Source: Phymorhynchus buccinoides
Lineage: Eukaryota; Mollusca; Gastropoda; Neogastropoda; Raphitomidae
DNA: 64,000 nucleotides
Direction: 5' to 3'
NCBI GenBank assembly: GCA_017654935.2
Contig: CM065712.1
Location: 19,654,650 to 19,718,649 of the forward strand
Below the pieces are notes generated by a model. It made no database searches, was not told where the DNA came from, and saw only the letters and a program-made list of their open reading frames with translations. Numbering within the stretch: position 1 is the stretch's first letter; the number at the start of each line of letters is the position of its first letter. Shown here piece by piece: positions 43,180-54,059 of this stretch. Position numbers and translations under genes: made by a program.

Positions 43180-43905
43180 GGAGAAAACACATACACACAC
43201 TCACACGGACGTTGTGTGACACACACATACACGGACGTTGTGTGACACACACATACATAACATTTTCTCACAGTTACACATACACCAGACGTACCTACCC
43301 CAAAATTTGCTTTTCAGGAACACTCACACTCAAAATCAGTAACAGAGCATGCGTATGCGTGTGTTTGTGTGCATGCATGCGTACGTGTGTGTGTGTGTGT
43401 GTGTGTGATGTATGGCCGTATGTTTTTATGTATGTATGTAATTTGTGTGCGTGTATGTGTATGCATGTAATTTGTGAGCGTGTGCGCGAATGTGAATGTG
43501 CGTGCGCCCACGGCCACACTTCCAAGCAGGTGTGTGTGTGTGTTGTATGTGTTCTGTGTGGGTATATCTGCTTGCATGTGTATGAGTGCGCAGGAGAGAA
43601 GTGTGTGCAAGCATGTGTCTGTGAGTGTGCATGTTTTGTGTATGCAAGTGCGTGCGTGCGTGTTTGTGTGTGTGTACGTGCGTGCGTGTGCGCGTGTTTG
43701 TACAAGTGTATGTTTGGTTAAGTTTGTGTGCGTTTCAGTGAGAATGTGTTTTCTGTGTGTTTTGATGATGAAATATGTGTGTGTATGTCTGTGTGCAAGA
43801 ACGCGTTCACTCTCGTGCGTGCACGTACGTGCGTGTGTTTCTGTTTTGCGTGTGTGTCTGCTGTGCGTGTGTGTGTGCGTGTGTGAGTGTTTCAATGCTG
43901 ATTGT
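43180..43905. repeat. Long GT/GC microsatellite
   Basis: Tandem CACACATACACGGACGTTGTG units (43200-43260) followed by about 550 bp of imperfect GT/GC repeat. All long frames here (VCVCV, HTHTHT) are artefacts. Confidence 0.93.
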
Positions 43906-43972
43906 AAAGCGCTTTGTGCTTGATAAAAAGCGCTATATAAATATCCGTTTATTATTATTATTATTATTTTCA
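43906..43972 (+). mobile_element. LINE 3' tail with ATT repeat
   Basis: TGTAAAGCGCTTTGTGCTTG and AAAGCGCTATATAAATATCC then ATT units. Same end as at 10546-10705. Confidence 0.75.
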
Positions 43973-44464
43973 GGAACATAGCTTCCGTCCAGCATCCATC
44001 TTCATGGAATTCGCACACTCCGACGCTTGAAGCTGCCAAGCGTGAAGCCGGTCAAATTTTGGCTCGACCTTGGTGAAAGACGATTGGTTGAAAACCTCTC
44101 TCGGAAAACTTTGGGGCTGAATTTCGTAAGCTTTCGGTATTGCTTTCCCGTCTCTCTCTCTCTCTCTCGCAGACGCTAAACCACCAGCCGGCATCATAAT
44201 CTTTTGTTGTTGATGTTTTAATTTTCCCCATAACATGCACCTGTTTTCCATATTTTCGGAACACACTACCAAAATCAATACATTTCCGTAACAAATATGG
44301 AGAACCCGTGACGGTAGGCATGTCTGATACACACCAAAAAAAAACCCCCATTAACCTTTGACAGGACTTGTATGTTTACCAGACGAAAATACGTAACGCT
44401 AATAAGATGAAATGAAAACATGTCAGATGATTACAAAAAATGCATGATCAAAATCATATAAATT

Positions 44465-44728
44465 CAGGCATGGTAATGGAAGAAAGGCATTTTTCTCTGA
44501 AAATATTGTAGGGTTTCAGGAGATGTCTCTTGGTGTAACCAAGGGACCAAAACTGTAAAAGCCCTTCATGGTGGTCAGGGGGCAATTGCTCTTCAAGAGG
44601 AAGATGTAAAACTGTTCAAACTTGGAGGAAAGGGCATCTCCTCAAGCTTAAAACCCCTTCTGACATTTTATTTTCTGCATTCACTTTTCTCTGAATTCAG
44701 AGAATTCTCTGAGATTATACCATGCCTG
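44465..44728. mobile_element. CAGGCATG-type MITE
   Basis: Ends CAGGCATGG and CCATGCCTG, same family as 40894-41149 in opposite orientation; target duplication not recognisable. Confidence 0.8.
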
Positions 44729-45238
44729 ATAATACATGCACATAGAAGCATGCAAGCCTACACACACAAACACTTTGCATCTCGCATTGGCATGTCAAAT
44801 GTACATAACGATTGAGATGGAAAAAAAACCCACCAAAAACACACACACACACACAAATTCTCACATTTTTCATCTAATTTGTTAAGAGAAAAACGACAAC
44901 ACAACAACTTCAAGGCAATGGTGGTAACATGATGAAGAAGAAAAAGACAACTAACAGTGGGCAGGAGGGGGAGGGGAGGGGAGGGGGGGGGCAGACAAAA
45001 TATGGAACAAACTTTGCAGCAACAACAAAAGTCTGTACACATGACAAGAAGGCAAACAACGTGCCTGTCCATTGCTGACATCAATGGTTTTTATCCTTGT
45101 TGCACAAACAAACAAAACACAGACAAGCAAGATACAAACCACCCAAAGTTCCACAATCAATGTCCGTCAATTTCCTACCTAAAAAAAAAAAATGTATCCA
45201 ATCATTACCAAGAAACACAGAATTTTGTTTTTATATAT
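44729..45238. other. Unassigned sequence
   Basis: CA repeat (44760, 44840), G-rich tract at 44958-44993 and an A run at 45181-45191. No conserved frame. Confidence 0.4.
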
Positions 45239-45393
45239 ACAGTGGAGAACGGATAACTCAAAAACACTGAATGACTCACAATAACTTTTAGGTCCCAGTA
45301 TGATAATCTCTATGTTGAAAAGTCTTTAACTCAAAATATTGCCTATCTCAAAATAATGTCAGTCCCTTCAATTTTGACTTAAGCGATTTTTAC
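45239..45393. mobile_element. Short pogo-like MITE
   Basis: Ends CAGTGGAGAACGGATAACTC and, reversed, CAGTAAAAATCGCTTAAGTC. Inner TAACTCAAAA / TTGACTTAAG motifs. Second copy at 59996-60152. Confidence 0.6.
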
Positions 45394-45654
45394 TGCACAT
45401 GTATTTGGAAAAAGGGAGCAATGTTTTTAATTTCTCCTTAACTCATTCCATGCTGGCCAGTTGCTTCCCCTTGCAACTGTTCTATACTGGCCGATTTGCA
45501 TAGGTTACCCAAAAATTATTTTCTAAATAATGGTAACAGATACAAACGTGAAATGTTGGCAATATGTACACAATATACAGGACTAGCATCTGCAACACTT
45601 TCAAAGCATCCACTTCATTAGCTTTGATTTGTGATATTTAAAAATAAATGCATG

Positions 45655-45755
45655 TTTTGTCAAGCCAGGCATACTCATAATAGCAAAAAGTTTGACCAAA
45701 TGACAACTTTTCTGTTGCCACTGGGTTTAACATATGCTAAGTGCATGGGCACACG

Positions 45756-45786
<31 letters not shown>

Positions 45787-45910
45787 TCCAGTCCACATTC
45801 AGACCGTTAAGGCCTAGTGCAGAATGAGGAAAAAATCCCCTGTACCCAGGTTCAAACTCGGGTTTACTTGACACGAAGCGAACGCGATACCACTGTGCCA
45901 CTCTACACCG
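45655..45910 (-). mobile_element. tRNA-derived SINE
   Basis: On the minus strand the A-box-like GTGGCACAGTGGTATCGCG (about 45905) and B-box-like GAGTTTGAACCTGGG are followed by GGATGAGATGATAAACCGAG and GTCCCGTGTG, a central block that looks like a conserved SINE core. Copy in the duplicated segment at 60415-60685. Confidence 0.7.
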
Positions 45911-45974
45911 TTATGGGTATTTCTGTGCTCTCTAGCATCTTATCTTTAATATCCTTAAAGCATAATCTTTAATA

Positions 45975-46511
45975 CCGACAAACCTCTATTTTAAGACTTC
46001 CAAAATGTCCGAAAAAATCGGTCGTAAATTGGAGGGGTCGTATGACGGATGTTTTCACTGGCAGCCGTAGAAAGAAAAAGTTCAGCACACATACAATGAC
46101 ATATTAAAACTGGATTTGGGTCTTTCCAACTCCATAGGATTGTGCAATCGATATTACAGTTTCACTTTGCCGATTTCTTTTAATCACCCCCACTCTCGTC
46201 CAAAGTCAGTGGTTTTCTTTTTCAAAGTCAGTGGTTTTTGTGCTTTTCCTACGCTTTCCGCCATCTTTTCTACAACAAGGGAAGCGACTCCGCTTTCAGG
46301 CCCTTGACCGTGGTTGTTTCCCTTTGCTCGAAGTCTATGCAGACGACAACAACGGTCGTAAAAACCAACAAAATGGCGGTCGTAAGTCGCGTTTTAGAGG
46401 AAGTCGTTTAAGAGAGGTCGTTTACATAGTAAAATGCATCTGTGCCAACAAATCCGGTCTCAAATGAGAGGTGGTCGCTTAACAGAGGGTCGTAAAATAG
46501 GGGTTTGTTTG
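45975..46511. mobile_element. CARACAAACC-type MITE
   Basis: Same family as 20514-21075, TA on both sides, right end GGGGTTTGTTTG. It ends about 130 bp from the last STAT exon, in the 3' flank. Confidence 0.82.
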
Positions 46512-46638
46512 TAATGGTCTCTAAATGTTTCAAAAGGTGTTTTAAAATGAGTAGGTTGATACATTTTCTTAGGATAGGCTGGACTTTACACTGTGGTTTT
46601 TCAAAATGGCAGACAGTCACCTTACCAGGTTTAAATGC

Positions 46639-46753
46639 TCATAACTCTGCAGCTAAGAAGTTGAAGTTTCCGACGGTGGAAGCATCGATGACCTCTGACA
46701 ACTCGTAATTCGTCGTCAGGAACTCTGATAAATCCATGTCCATGTCCAGCAAC
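46639..46753 (-). CDS. STAT last coding exon (acidic C-terminal tail)
   Basis: The acceptor TTGCAG ends at 46754; the stop TGA is at 46641-46639. Phase 2 in. Product LLDMDMDLSEFLTTNYELSE then VIDASTVGNFNFLAAEL. It is acidic with spaced bulky hydrophobic residues, as expected of a STAT transactivation tail; short C-terminal helices of this kind occur in STAT5 (FDLDETMD). A consensus donor (CTGGTAAGG) lies 11 nt past the stop, so an untranslated downstream exon is possible. A frameshifted copy lies at 61419-61534. Confidence 0.85.
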
Positions 46754-46859
46754 CTGCAACCATGGCAACGGCAGCAGTGATTAACCCCTTCAACACACCC
46801 CTGGACTTAGATAAACGTCATTACTGGCCTTGGGGCTGCAGAGAAAAAATGATAACAAA

Positions 46860-47130
46860 CAAAGATATTCTAAAAGGGCAAGATGGATTACTTAAAAGCT
46901 CGACGAACCGGGCTGATAGAGTTATCGTTAGTGCGGACGTGTACACTATTCACAGTGGAGGCTATCCAAAAACTCGGACTGGAACTTGAACGGAGAATTC
47001 AACTGGCCCATCGATGTGTAAAATGTGTCACGTTTCAAAGGGACATAACCAGCGTTTCTGTCCTCACTACTCATTATAGGGAAAAGAGACCGGATGTTTA
47101 TCTTCCCCTGTACAGTCTTTGTAACAAATA
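46860..47130 (+). repeat. Interspersed module with Cys/His-rich potential frame
   Basis: Second copy of the block at 21958-22330, including the CKMCHVSKGHNQ segment. It lies just upstream of the STAT tail exon. Confidence 0.6.
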
Positions 47131-47399
47131 AGAAGTGCAGCAAAACCCAACACAGACAATGATTCAGTTTTTGACAACATTACTGGTTGATCCGAGTTTA
47201 TTTTTTGCTTTGAAATCGTGGTTACTTGCATCATAATCAGAATAATAAAAACATATTGGAGTATTTTCTGAGGCTCGTGTAGGGACGATTTTGTTTTTAT
47301 TTTCAACATTAAACATTGAAACAGAAGTGCCAAACGTAAGTGAAACGAAAGCTGGTTTGGATGGAAACAAAACTCAGGGATTTAGTCGAAAAAATAACA

Positions 47400-47620
47400 C
47401 ACACACATGGATTTAGACTCAGAATACACGGAATTAGACCCTGACTGGCATTCTCCTGTTCCGAGTATACTCAGAATTAGGCCCTGACTGGCGTTCTCCT
47501 GTTCCGAGTATACTCAGAATTCGGCCCTGACTGGCATTCTCCTGTTCTGAGTATACTCAGAATTAGGCCCTGACTGGCGTTCTCCTGTTCCGAGTATACT
47601 CAGAATTCGTCCAGAATGAG
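47400..47620. repeat. About 43-bp minisatellite, 4-5 units
   Basis: Units of CTGACTGGCGTTCTCCTGTT and CCGAGTATACTCAGAATTAG; also at 62275-62450 with variants. Confidence 0.9.
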
Positions 47621-47701
47621 TTAAGAACGGCAACCTGTAACGGTGACAATAACAACAATTTTATCAAGAAATAAATAACGTACCTGTAAACAAAACAAAT
47701 A

Positions 47702-48256
47702 CACCGTAATTTTCGGACTATAAGGCGATATTTGTTTCTCCAATTTCGACCTATGCGCCTAATAAACGAGGGCACCGTATTAGTGAACAAATTCGTGAGA
47801 AGAGAGGCAACTATTGCCGAACTCAGTACAGTCTACTGTGAGTCACAACGTCAAAAGTGGTAACGAGTCGCCGATATGATGAACTCTCGCGTTAAAATGC
47901 TTCAAAATCCCTATTATCATCCGAGATGCCATAACCCTTCATTGGATGTAAAAAGCATCGTTGTAGAGATTAAAATGCTATAATTCTACCAGCTTCCGTG
48001 AAGAAAAGTCCAAACACAACAACCGGAAGTCGCAAAGACGGAAGTTTGATTATTTGAGAAGAGAGCCAACTCTCGTTTATGACAGCAGTAATGGCGATCG
48101 GTAAGCGTTTACAAGACGTGTACGGGCTTCAAACTTCGACTTTCTTTTGCCTTATAAACGAGGGCGCCTTTTACTCTTTTTTCTCTCTCAGATTTTTCTT
48201 GAAAATTGCCCTATTCGGCTTATACACAACAGCGCCTAATGATCCGAAAAATATGG
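47702..48256. mobile_element. ACCGTAATTTTCGG-type element
   Basis: Left end CACCGTAATTTTCGGACTAT, right end GATCCGAAAAATATGGTA. Same family as 25384-26373 without the nested insert. No transposase. Confidence 0.8.
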
Positions 48257-48434
48257 TACACATCAATACATATCATGTTTTCCGATATACAAACCGCACC
48301 CTTGTCTCTTTTCCCCTAAGGTCACAGGTTATGTATTTGTATGTTGCACACTATAGTACTGCAGACATACAAGAGTTTGTTTCCTTGTAATCTGAGACTG
48401 ATCTCCATTTCTTATCACATTTGTTTAATATTCA

Positions 48435-48884
48435 TTAACCTTTACCGGATCATGCTTTTGACTACACGGACACGATGGCGGGGGTCTTCCACGACCCCCG
48501 ACTCAGCAAAGAGCAAATTCTGAGGTGTTTATCCCTGTCCGGATGGCGGGGGTCTCCCACGACCCCTACTTGTCAAAGAGGCACCATGTGTTTATCCCTG
48601 TCCGGATGGCGGGGGTCTCCCACGACCCCTACTCAATGCACTGCAGTGCTCTTTAAAGTAGGGGTCGTGGGAGACCCCCGTCATCCGGACAGGTATATCA
48701 AAATTACGCGTCATATTACGTCATTTATATTTTATACACATTAATTAAATTTAACACACTTAAAGCCATTTACGTTTTTGACAGTCATGAAATTTCATGA
48801 AGATTGCTTAAATAGTTTTAGAGATATAACATGTTTTGTGTGTCAAGGGGTCGTGGGCGACCCCAGAAGTCCGGTAAAGGTTAA
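48435..48884. mobile_element. TTAA-flanked hairpin element, 450 bp
   Basis: Ends TTAACCTTTACCGGA and TCCGGTAAAGGTTAA. Five hairpins of form GGGGTC-6 nt-GACCCC at 48481-48498, 48549-48566, 48612-48629, 48661-48678 and 48847-48864. The third and fourth, with flanks, form a larger inverted repeat (CCTGTCCGGATG ... CATCCGGACAGG). Only short frames. Confidence 0.9.
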
Positions 48885-48959
48885 TATAATTTAATATATT
48901 TTTTAATTTAATAGTTACCTTTTTATGTTCTTCTTACTGGTTTTTTTCTTGTTTTTTTT

Positions 48960-49450
48960 GCTTCCGATTGTTTATGCATTCAGGGGTCGCGCTAACGCAT
49001 GTTTCTTGCGTATTTGACGCGTTTTAAAAATCGCCGACGCATTTTTACGGCGTTTACACATAACCCGTACGCAAAATGACGTCCGCTCAAAATCGCATCC
49101 GAGTCTAGATGGTGAATCAGACTTTAGAAGTCCTACGGTCCCTACACGTATAGTGGTTCTGCTACACCAAACATTGGAACAGACTATAGAAAAGTGCCAC
49201 CGCTTTCAGAGGAAAGTAGGCGCAGTGCAGTGTGGCGGGAAAATCACTGTATCGGCGTGATTGCTGAAAATGACTGGTTAGTGAATAAAAATGCATGTTT
49301 TTGTTGCTGGTCTTGTTTTCATTGTTTTTAGCTTAGATTTATCATTTTGTTCTTTGACGCGATTTTTTGCTTCCCTTACGCATTTTTTTGCCGACGTCGC
49401 GTAAGCAAAACGCGTTTTCAAAAGCACTAGCACACCACCTGTGCATTACA
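48960..49450. mobile_element. Possible hAT-like element end
   Basis: CAGGGGTCGCGCTAACGC followed by ACGCATTTTT/TTGACGCG motifs repeated near 49355-49420. A CAG start and GC-rich sub-termini suggest hAT, but no second terminus is identified. Confidence 0.35.
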
Positions 49451-49630
49451 TTAATATATCAAACATATTTGAAAATTAAGACAGCGCTTCATTACTCTGC
49501 TAGGCCATCCGTCACTATTATTGTCTGTGCACTTTTTTCTTTAAGACAGGGCTTTATATCAGTTTTCTTGTTGCCCTATCTAATGATCATTGTTGATTTT
49601 CATTTGTGACTTTCAGAAATAAAATGTTAT

Positions 49631-50540
49631 TTAACTCTCTTCGTGAACGTTCAAAAAAAATATCGGATCGGAAACGTCTAGAACGTTCGGGGTACGGATT
49701 CCACGTGGCCGGTTTGGGCGCTTCCATTTTGTTTCTATCACATGGCAGTCACGTGAGCGCTTCAGCCTCGCTTTCGCTATAGATTACACTTCCGTCCTGT
49801 TGCTTGCAATGGCTTCTAGGCCGATTGGTTTGAAAGATATGAATTTTTGAAAATTAGTGACCGACTTCGGCATTTTCGCGATTTTTCCAATATGGATGAC
49901 GAACAGTTATGGCGTCCATTGACTGAGGAAAGCAATGAATAGTCCTATTTTTGTGAAAGATGGGACTTATGAGATCGCGAAGTGATGAGTAAGGAGTGTA
50001 TTCTGACCTATTTCGGCAGCGAGCTTGTGTTTGTTCGATCGATGCGAATTTTTGAAGTCGTGTTACTGACATCGGCATTTTCCCGACTTTTACATCATGG
50101 ATGATGAGTTGTTATTGCATCCACTGAGTGATGACAGCGATGAAAATTCCCTTTTTTGTGAAAGATAGGAATTATAAGATCGTGAAGTGAAAGGGTAAGT
50201 GAATGGTTTTGATCTACATTTCCATTTCAGTCGTCTTAGGCTTCAACAGTCTGCAAAAGTAGGCAGTGAATGACTAGTGAATGCAGTTTGCGAATACACT
50301 TTGGCATTTTGATTTTTTTTGTGGAGCCATGCATCCCCATAACATCTTGGAATTCCTTTTGCAACTCAGACAGACATCTCGGCAACACATTCAAAGCAAA
50401 AAAACACACAAAATCTGGTAGGGTATATTTTATTTTATTATTTTTCCGACGCTACCCCGCCTTTTGTACGGAGTGACGTCCCTTGGGTTAGGATTTCAGA
50501 GGTGATTGAGAGCACAGAGCGTCAGGCACAAGAGGGTTAA
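49631..50540 (+). mobile_element. Decayed piggyBac-like transposon, 910 bp
   Basis: Ends TTAACTCTCTTCGTG and CAAGAGGGTTAA (TTAA plus imperfect CYCTCTTGTG). Inside, the plus strand has two versions of a transposase-like start: MDDEQLWRPLTEESNE (49892) and MDDELLLHPLSDDSDEN (50097), each followed by a Phe-Cys-Glu-Arg stretch and stops. piggyBac-family transposases typically begin with an acidic segment of this kind. The catalytic domain is missing. Confidence 0.7.
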
Positions 50541-51589
50541 ACCACAGGTTATGTTTTAAATCACCCTTGTATAAGTTGTCAAAGTTTGTAAATTTCTTGA
50601 CTTTTCCACCAAATTCAGGATTTCACGAAGGTTCCTCAAAACACAACAGCGTATTTCGATAAATTTTGTCAAAACAAGAAAATTACATAAACAGTTCACA
50701 AAGCCTGTCAGCTTAATTCCAAGAAATGCTTATGAAACGAGGCAATGGCCGCCTCATTAGAAGCCAATAATTGAACAGAGTTTGGTCAATTGGGAAAGAT
50801 TTCTGTGGTAACCCAAGGCCGCACCTTCGTGGGATAAAGCTTGTCGCTTTTCATTAATTGGTTGACGATTCTAGAACGATCTGAGAATCCAGTTAATTGT
50901 CGGCTGATTCTAGATGGATCGCTGTTAACGTCATCATGAATATTAGCTTTGTTTTCGCATTTTAACAAATCATACAAGTTTTGTGCGCAACAAACATCAA
51001 TTTGCGACCTGAACAAGCCGGGGTGTGGCTGTGAATTGGGATTCGGAATGAGCGGCGTGGGAGCAACGCCATACTGTACGACCCAGAAGATGGGACAGCA
51101 AAAAAACCCACAAAAAACCCCAACAACATCAATTTGATTAATCGTTAGCTTTGTTTTTGCAACATAACAGAAAACAAATTCTGAAATTATTGAAACTGTG
51201 ATTCTCAAGCTGCTCATTCCAAGTCCCGAAATAAAGAGAAGCATTTTCTGCAGTCCTGACATGAAACAGTCCCAGAGTAACATGAGTCAACGTCAGGCCA
51301 TTAAGATGGAAGCTCCCCAAAGGTCAACCTTAGCTGCATCACTAGAAGCCAGTGCTAATGTCTTCTACTTCTAGCTTAATGACGACAGGATGAAAAAAAA
51401 GTTTTGTTTAGCTTATTCCTTTATCGTCATTAAAGATCATTTTGACTTGACTTGACTTGACTAATGAGAGCCATTCATTGTTTGCAAAAGACTAAACCGT
51501 ACCTTGAGTTTTTGCTATTTTTGAAGACGATTGTTTCTTGCACACATCTCACTTTACTCCAGGGTAACGTCCGCCAATGTAAAAGCCTT
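50541..51589. other. Unassigned sequence (intron 3' of the Pro-rich STAT exon)
   Basis: A 165-codon minus frame (50786-51283) has no recognisable motif and uses AT-rich codons, so it is probably chance. Two similar ACATCAATTTG segments at 50993 and 51126 mark a small duplication. Confidence 0.4.
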
Positions 51590-51960
51590 TTCACTAAAGG
51601 GCAGTAACCCTTTCATTTTTCTTCTTCTTCATCGATCGAGCAGACAGTTTCCTGTCAATTATGAGCGCAGATGCGTCACCTGCCGTTATGCGCCTAACTA
51701 AGAAACAGTTAGGCCCCTGAGCATGTCCATCTTCGGCTGGAGACAATCTTTGTAAAACAATTTCCTGAAAGAGGGCAGGATCGGTTAATAGGCAGAAAGA
51801 TAGCAGATGACAGTAAGGCAAAGGGAAAATGCAGAGTGAAAGAGAGTGACAGATTAGAGAAAGTTACAAGCACAGAACTTCCAGAAGGTGGGGGAACTAT
51901 TTGTATGAATGACCCCTCCTCCCCCTTCCCCGAGTATCCCCACAGGGGGAGACCCCTTTT
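51590..51960 (+). repeat. Interspersed repeat family R1
   Basis: Includes GAAACAGTTAGGCCCCTGA, AGATAGCAGATGACAGTAAG, CAGAACTTCCAGAAGGTGGG and GTATCCCCACAGGGGGAG. A longer copy that also shares its start with 7620-7700. Confidence 0.7.
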
Positions 51961-52139
51961 ATGAAAACTAGCGCAACGCCTAGCACTGGCAATGCACCGT
52001 ACTGGTAACGCCACGTACTGGTAACGCTGAGTACTGGTTTCGCCGGGTCCGCGAAATATTATTATTACTTTTGTCTCTCTCCCTCCTTCCATCTTCTTCA
52101 CTCATCCCGTTCTACTACCCCCCGCACCTTACTGAGTAC

Positions 52140-52440
52140 AGCAAATTTGAAGCGATTCGGTTAAGAAACGGCGGAGTTATTTGTAAAAAGGTGAAGCGGC
52201 GTATAGCGCGCGTCTCTGAACCGATTCGCTTCCGGTTTGGCACACCAATAGTCACCGTCCCCGGTCATCTACCTACCAAATTTGAAGGCAATCGGTCCAG
52301 AAATGCCGGAGATACGGGCGCCGAGAGTCCGGCGGATACGCGTTTCGCGCATTTGCCAAACCGCGCAAACGACACGGCTGCCTCAGGGCTCACAGCAAAT
52401 TTGAAGCGATTCGGTCAAAAAACGGTGGTGTTATAAGGCC
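52140..52440 (+). repeat. GC-rich interspersed repeat R4
   Basis: Inverted relative of 38290-38720, with an open plus frame (SKFEAIRLRNGG, VSEPIRFRFGT, RNAGDTGAES, NLKRFGQKT). Followed by a GACA microsatellite. Confidence 0.7.
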
Positions 52441-52584
52441 CGTTTTGTGTTTCAGACAGACAGACACACAGACACTTGGCTTTTTATTATATGATGAAAA
52501 GCATCACTATCATGATTTCGCTTCGGGTTGTTCCTTATGATAAGTGTGTTTTTAACTTTTTTTAACTTCTTTGTGAAACGTAAG

Positions 52585-52625
52585 GAGAATAAGCGCTATA
52601 TAAATTGTCATTATTATCATTATGA
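52585..52625 (+). mobile_element. LINE 3' tail fragment
   Basis: AAGCGCTATATAAATTGTC then ATT/ATC units; it lies 18 bp from the donor of the neighbouring STAT exon. Confidence 0.55.
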
Positions 52626-52642
52626 CAAGTATATGAACTCAC

Positions 52643-52751
52643 TCGTCGGTGAGGGGGGTGCTAGGGGGGAGGCTGGATGCGGCGGGGGGGGGCGGCAAAG
52701 TGCTGAGGGGTCTGGCTGCCATGGTCCATGATGTCAACCATGTCGTGGGGT
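52643..52751 (-). CDS. STAT exon, Pro/Ser-rich segment after the phosphotyrosine (frame broken by a C run)
   Basis: The acceptor TTACAG ends at 52752 and the donor GTGAGT starts at 52642. Product after the split Lys codon: PHDMVDIMDHGSQTPQHFAA, then a run of nine C (52684-52692). As written the frame ends in RRIQPPP and TAG at 52663-52661. With eight C the frame continues AASSLPPSTPLTD and leaves in phase 2, exactly what the next exon (46753) needs. A homopolymer miscall is therefore the simplest explanation; a true short isoform cannot be excluded. Confidence 0.75.
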
Positions 52752-53017
52752 CTGTAACACACGCACAAAATCAAACATCAATAAAAAACAAAAACAATAA
52801 AAACCCTCATCAACATTAACTTTAATATCAACAACAAATACTTAGCTTACGCTTCACTCCCTCGACTACCATGTAACGCATCACATACTGACTTGATGAC
52901 ATCACTGATGATGTCATCAGATGAAGAGAAATAACTGATAATATGCTGGCTTTTAATTTAACAGCAAAACTGGTTGTTGTTATCTGACTGGTGCAGGAAC
53001 ATTGGTTTGGATAGGCG

Positions 53018-53264
53018 TTAACCCTTTCGCCGCCGTTCATTCTTCAGCCAAAAAATACCATTAAACTTAACTGGGTAGAAAAAGAAACGTATTTGCAATA
53101 TAGGGAATTCCTCTGTGACATGTACAACATTAGGCCTGTTCTTACCTCCCAAAATGAAGAGAATATGGTCTTCAGATAACAGGCCCTGATTCTGATGCCT
53201 GTTAGTGACATGGGTGTTAAACCATTGTGGTGCATAAATGTGACTTTGGCGGTGAAAGGGTTAA
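53018..53264. mobile_element. 247-bp TTAA MITE (inverted relative of 17221-17466)
   Basis: Starts TTAACCCTTTCGCCGCC and ends GGCGGTGAAAGGGTTAA, a 17-bp perfect TIR including TTAA. Confidence 0.9.
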
Positions 53265-53274
53265 GACTGAGTAG

Positions 53275-53415
53275 ATAAACAGAAGAGATAAATATTAAAT
53301 GATGGGGGTCCCCCGAAGACGGAGTGTGGCTGCCCACATGGCGGGGGTAATCAAAAACGGTCACACGCACAAAATATTCTCATCCCTAGCTGGTGCATTT
53401 GTACCATAGGCCTAG
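53275..53415 (-). repeat. Interspersed repeat R3
   Basis: GGAGTGTGGCTGCCCACATG, GTAATCAAAAACGGTCACAC and CTAGCTGGTGCATTTG, inverse of 17050-17205. Confidence 0.7.
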
Positions 53416-53433
53416 TGTTCAAGTGCTTCCGCT

Positions 53434-53768
<335 letters not shown>

Positions 53769-54059
53769 TGGGAAAACATCTGGCCTACTTTAGTTTCACT
53801 TCGAATACCTCCGTGTGTCTGGCCGAACACCGTGGTCGTGTGAGTGATCGACACTTCAACAACAAGCGTCGTCTCTGCCCGAGTCAAATCTTTGACACCC
53901 AGCTCGGTTTCATTGTTTGTAGCGAAGAAATTTGTTATGTTCTGGGTGTTTTTCGGTGCAGCTAACGCCGATTGCGATGCCCCCAAAAAAAAATCCTAAA
54001 CATGGTCTTAAGTGGGAGGGAGTTGTATAAAGGAGGTAATTTTCATGCTTACAAAGAAG

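Larger units (their letters stand above)
43906..49105 (+). repeat. About 5.2-kb segment repeated at 58030-63994 (copy 1)
   Basis: Collinear with the start of the third contig piece: LINE tail, MITEs, SINE, last STAT exon, TTAA element and the GTCGCGCTAACGC block occur in the same order and orientation. Most differences are one- to three-base indels. Copy 1 has the intact reading frame of the STAT exon. Confidence 0.93.

Noticed and set aside
43152..44039. Frames of 120-241 codons rich in His/Thr or Cys/Val
   Set aside because: Translation of GT/CA microsatellite; no codon bias or motif.
50786..51283. 165-codon minus frame as a gene
   Set aside because: No recognisable motif, AT-rich codons, no paralogue in the window, intronic position; chance frame is likelier.
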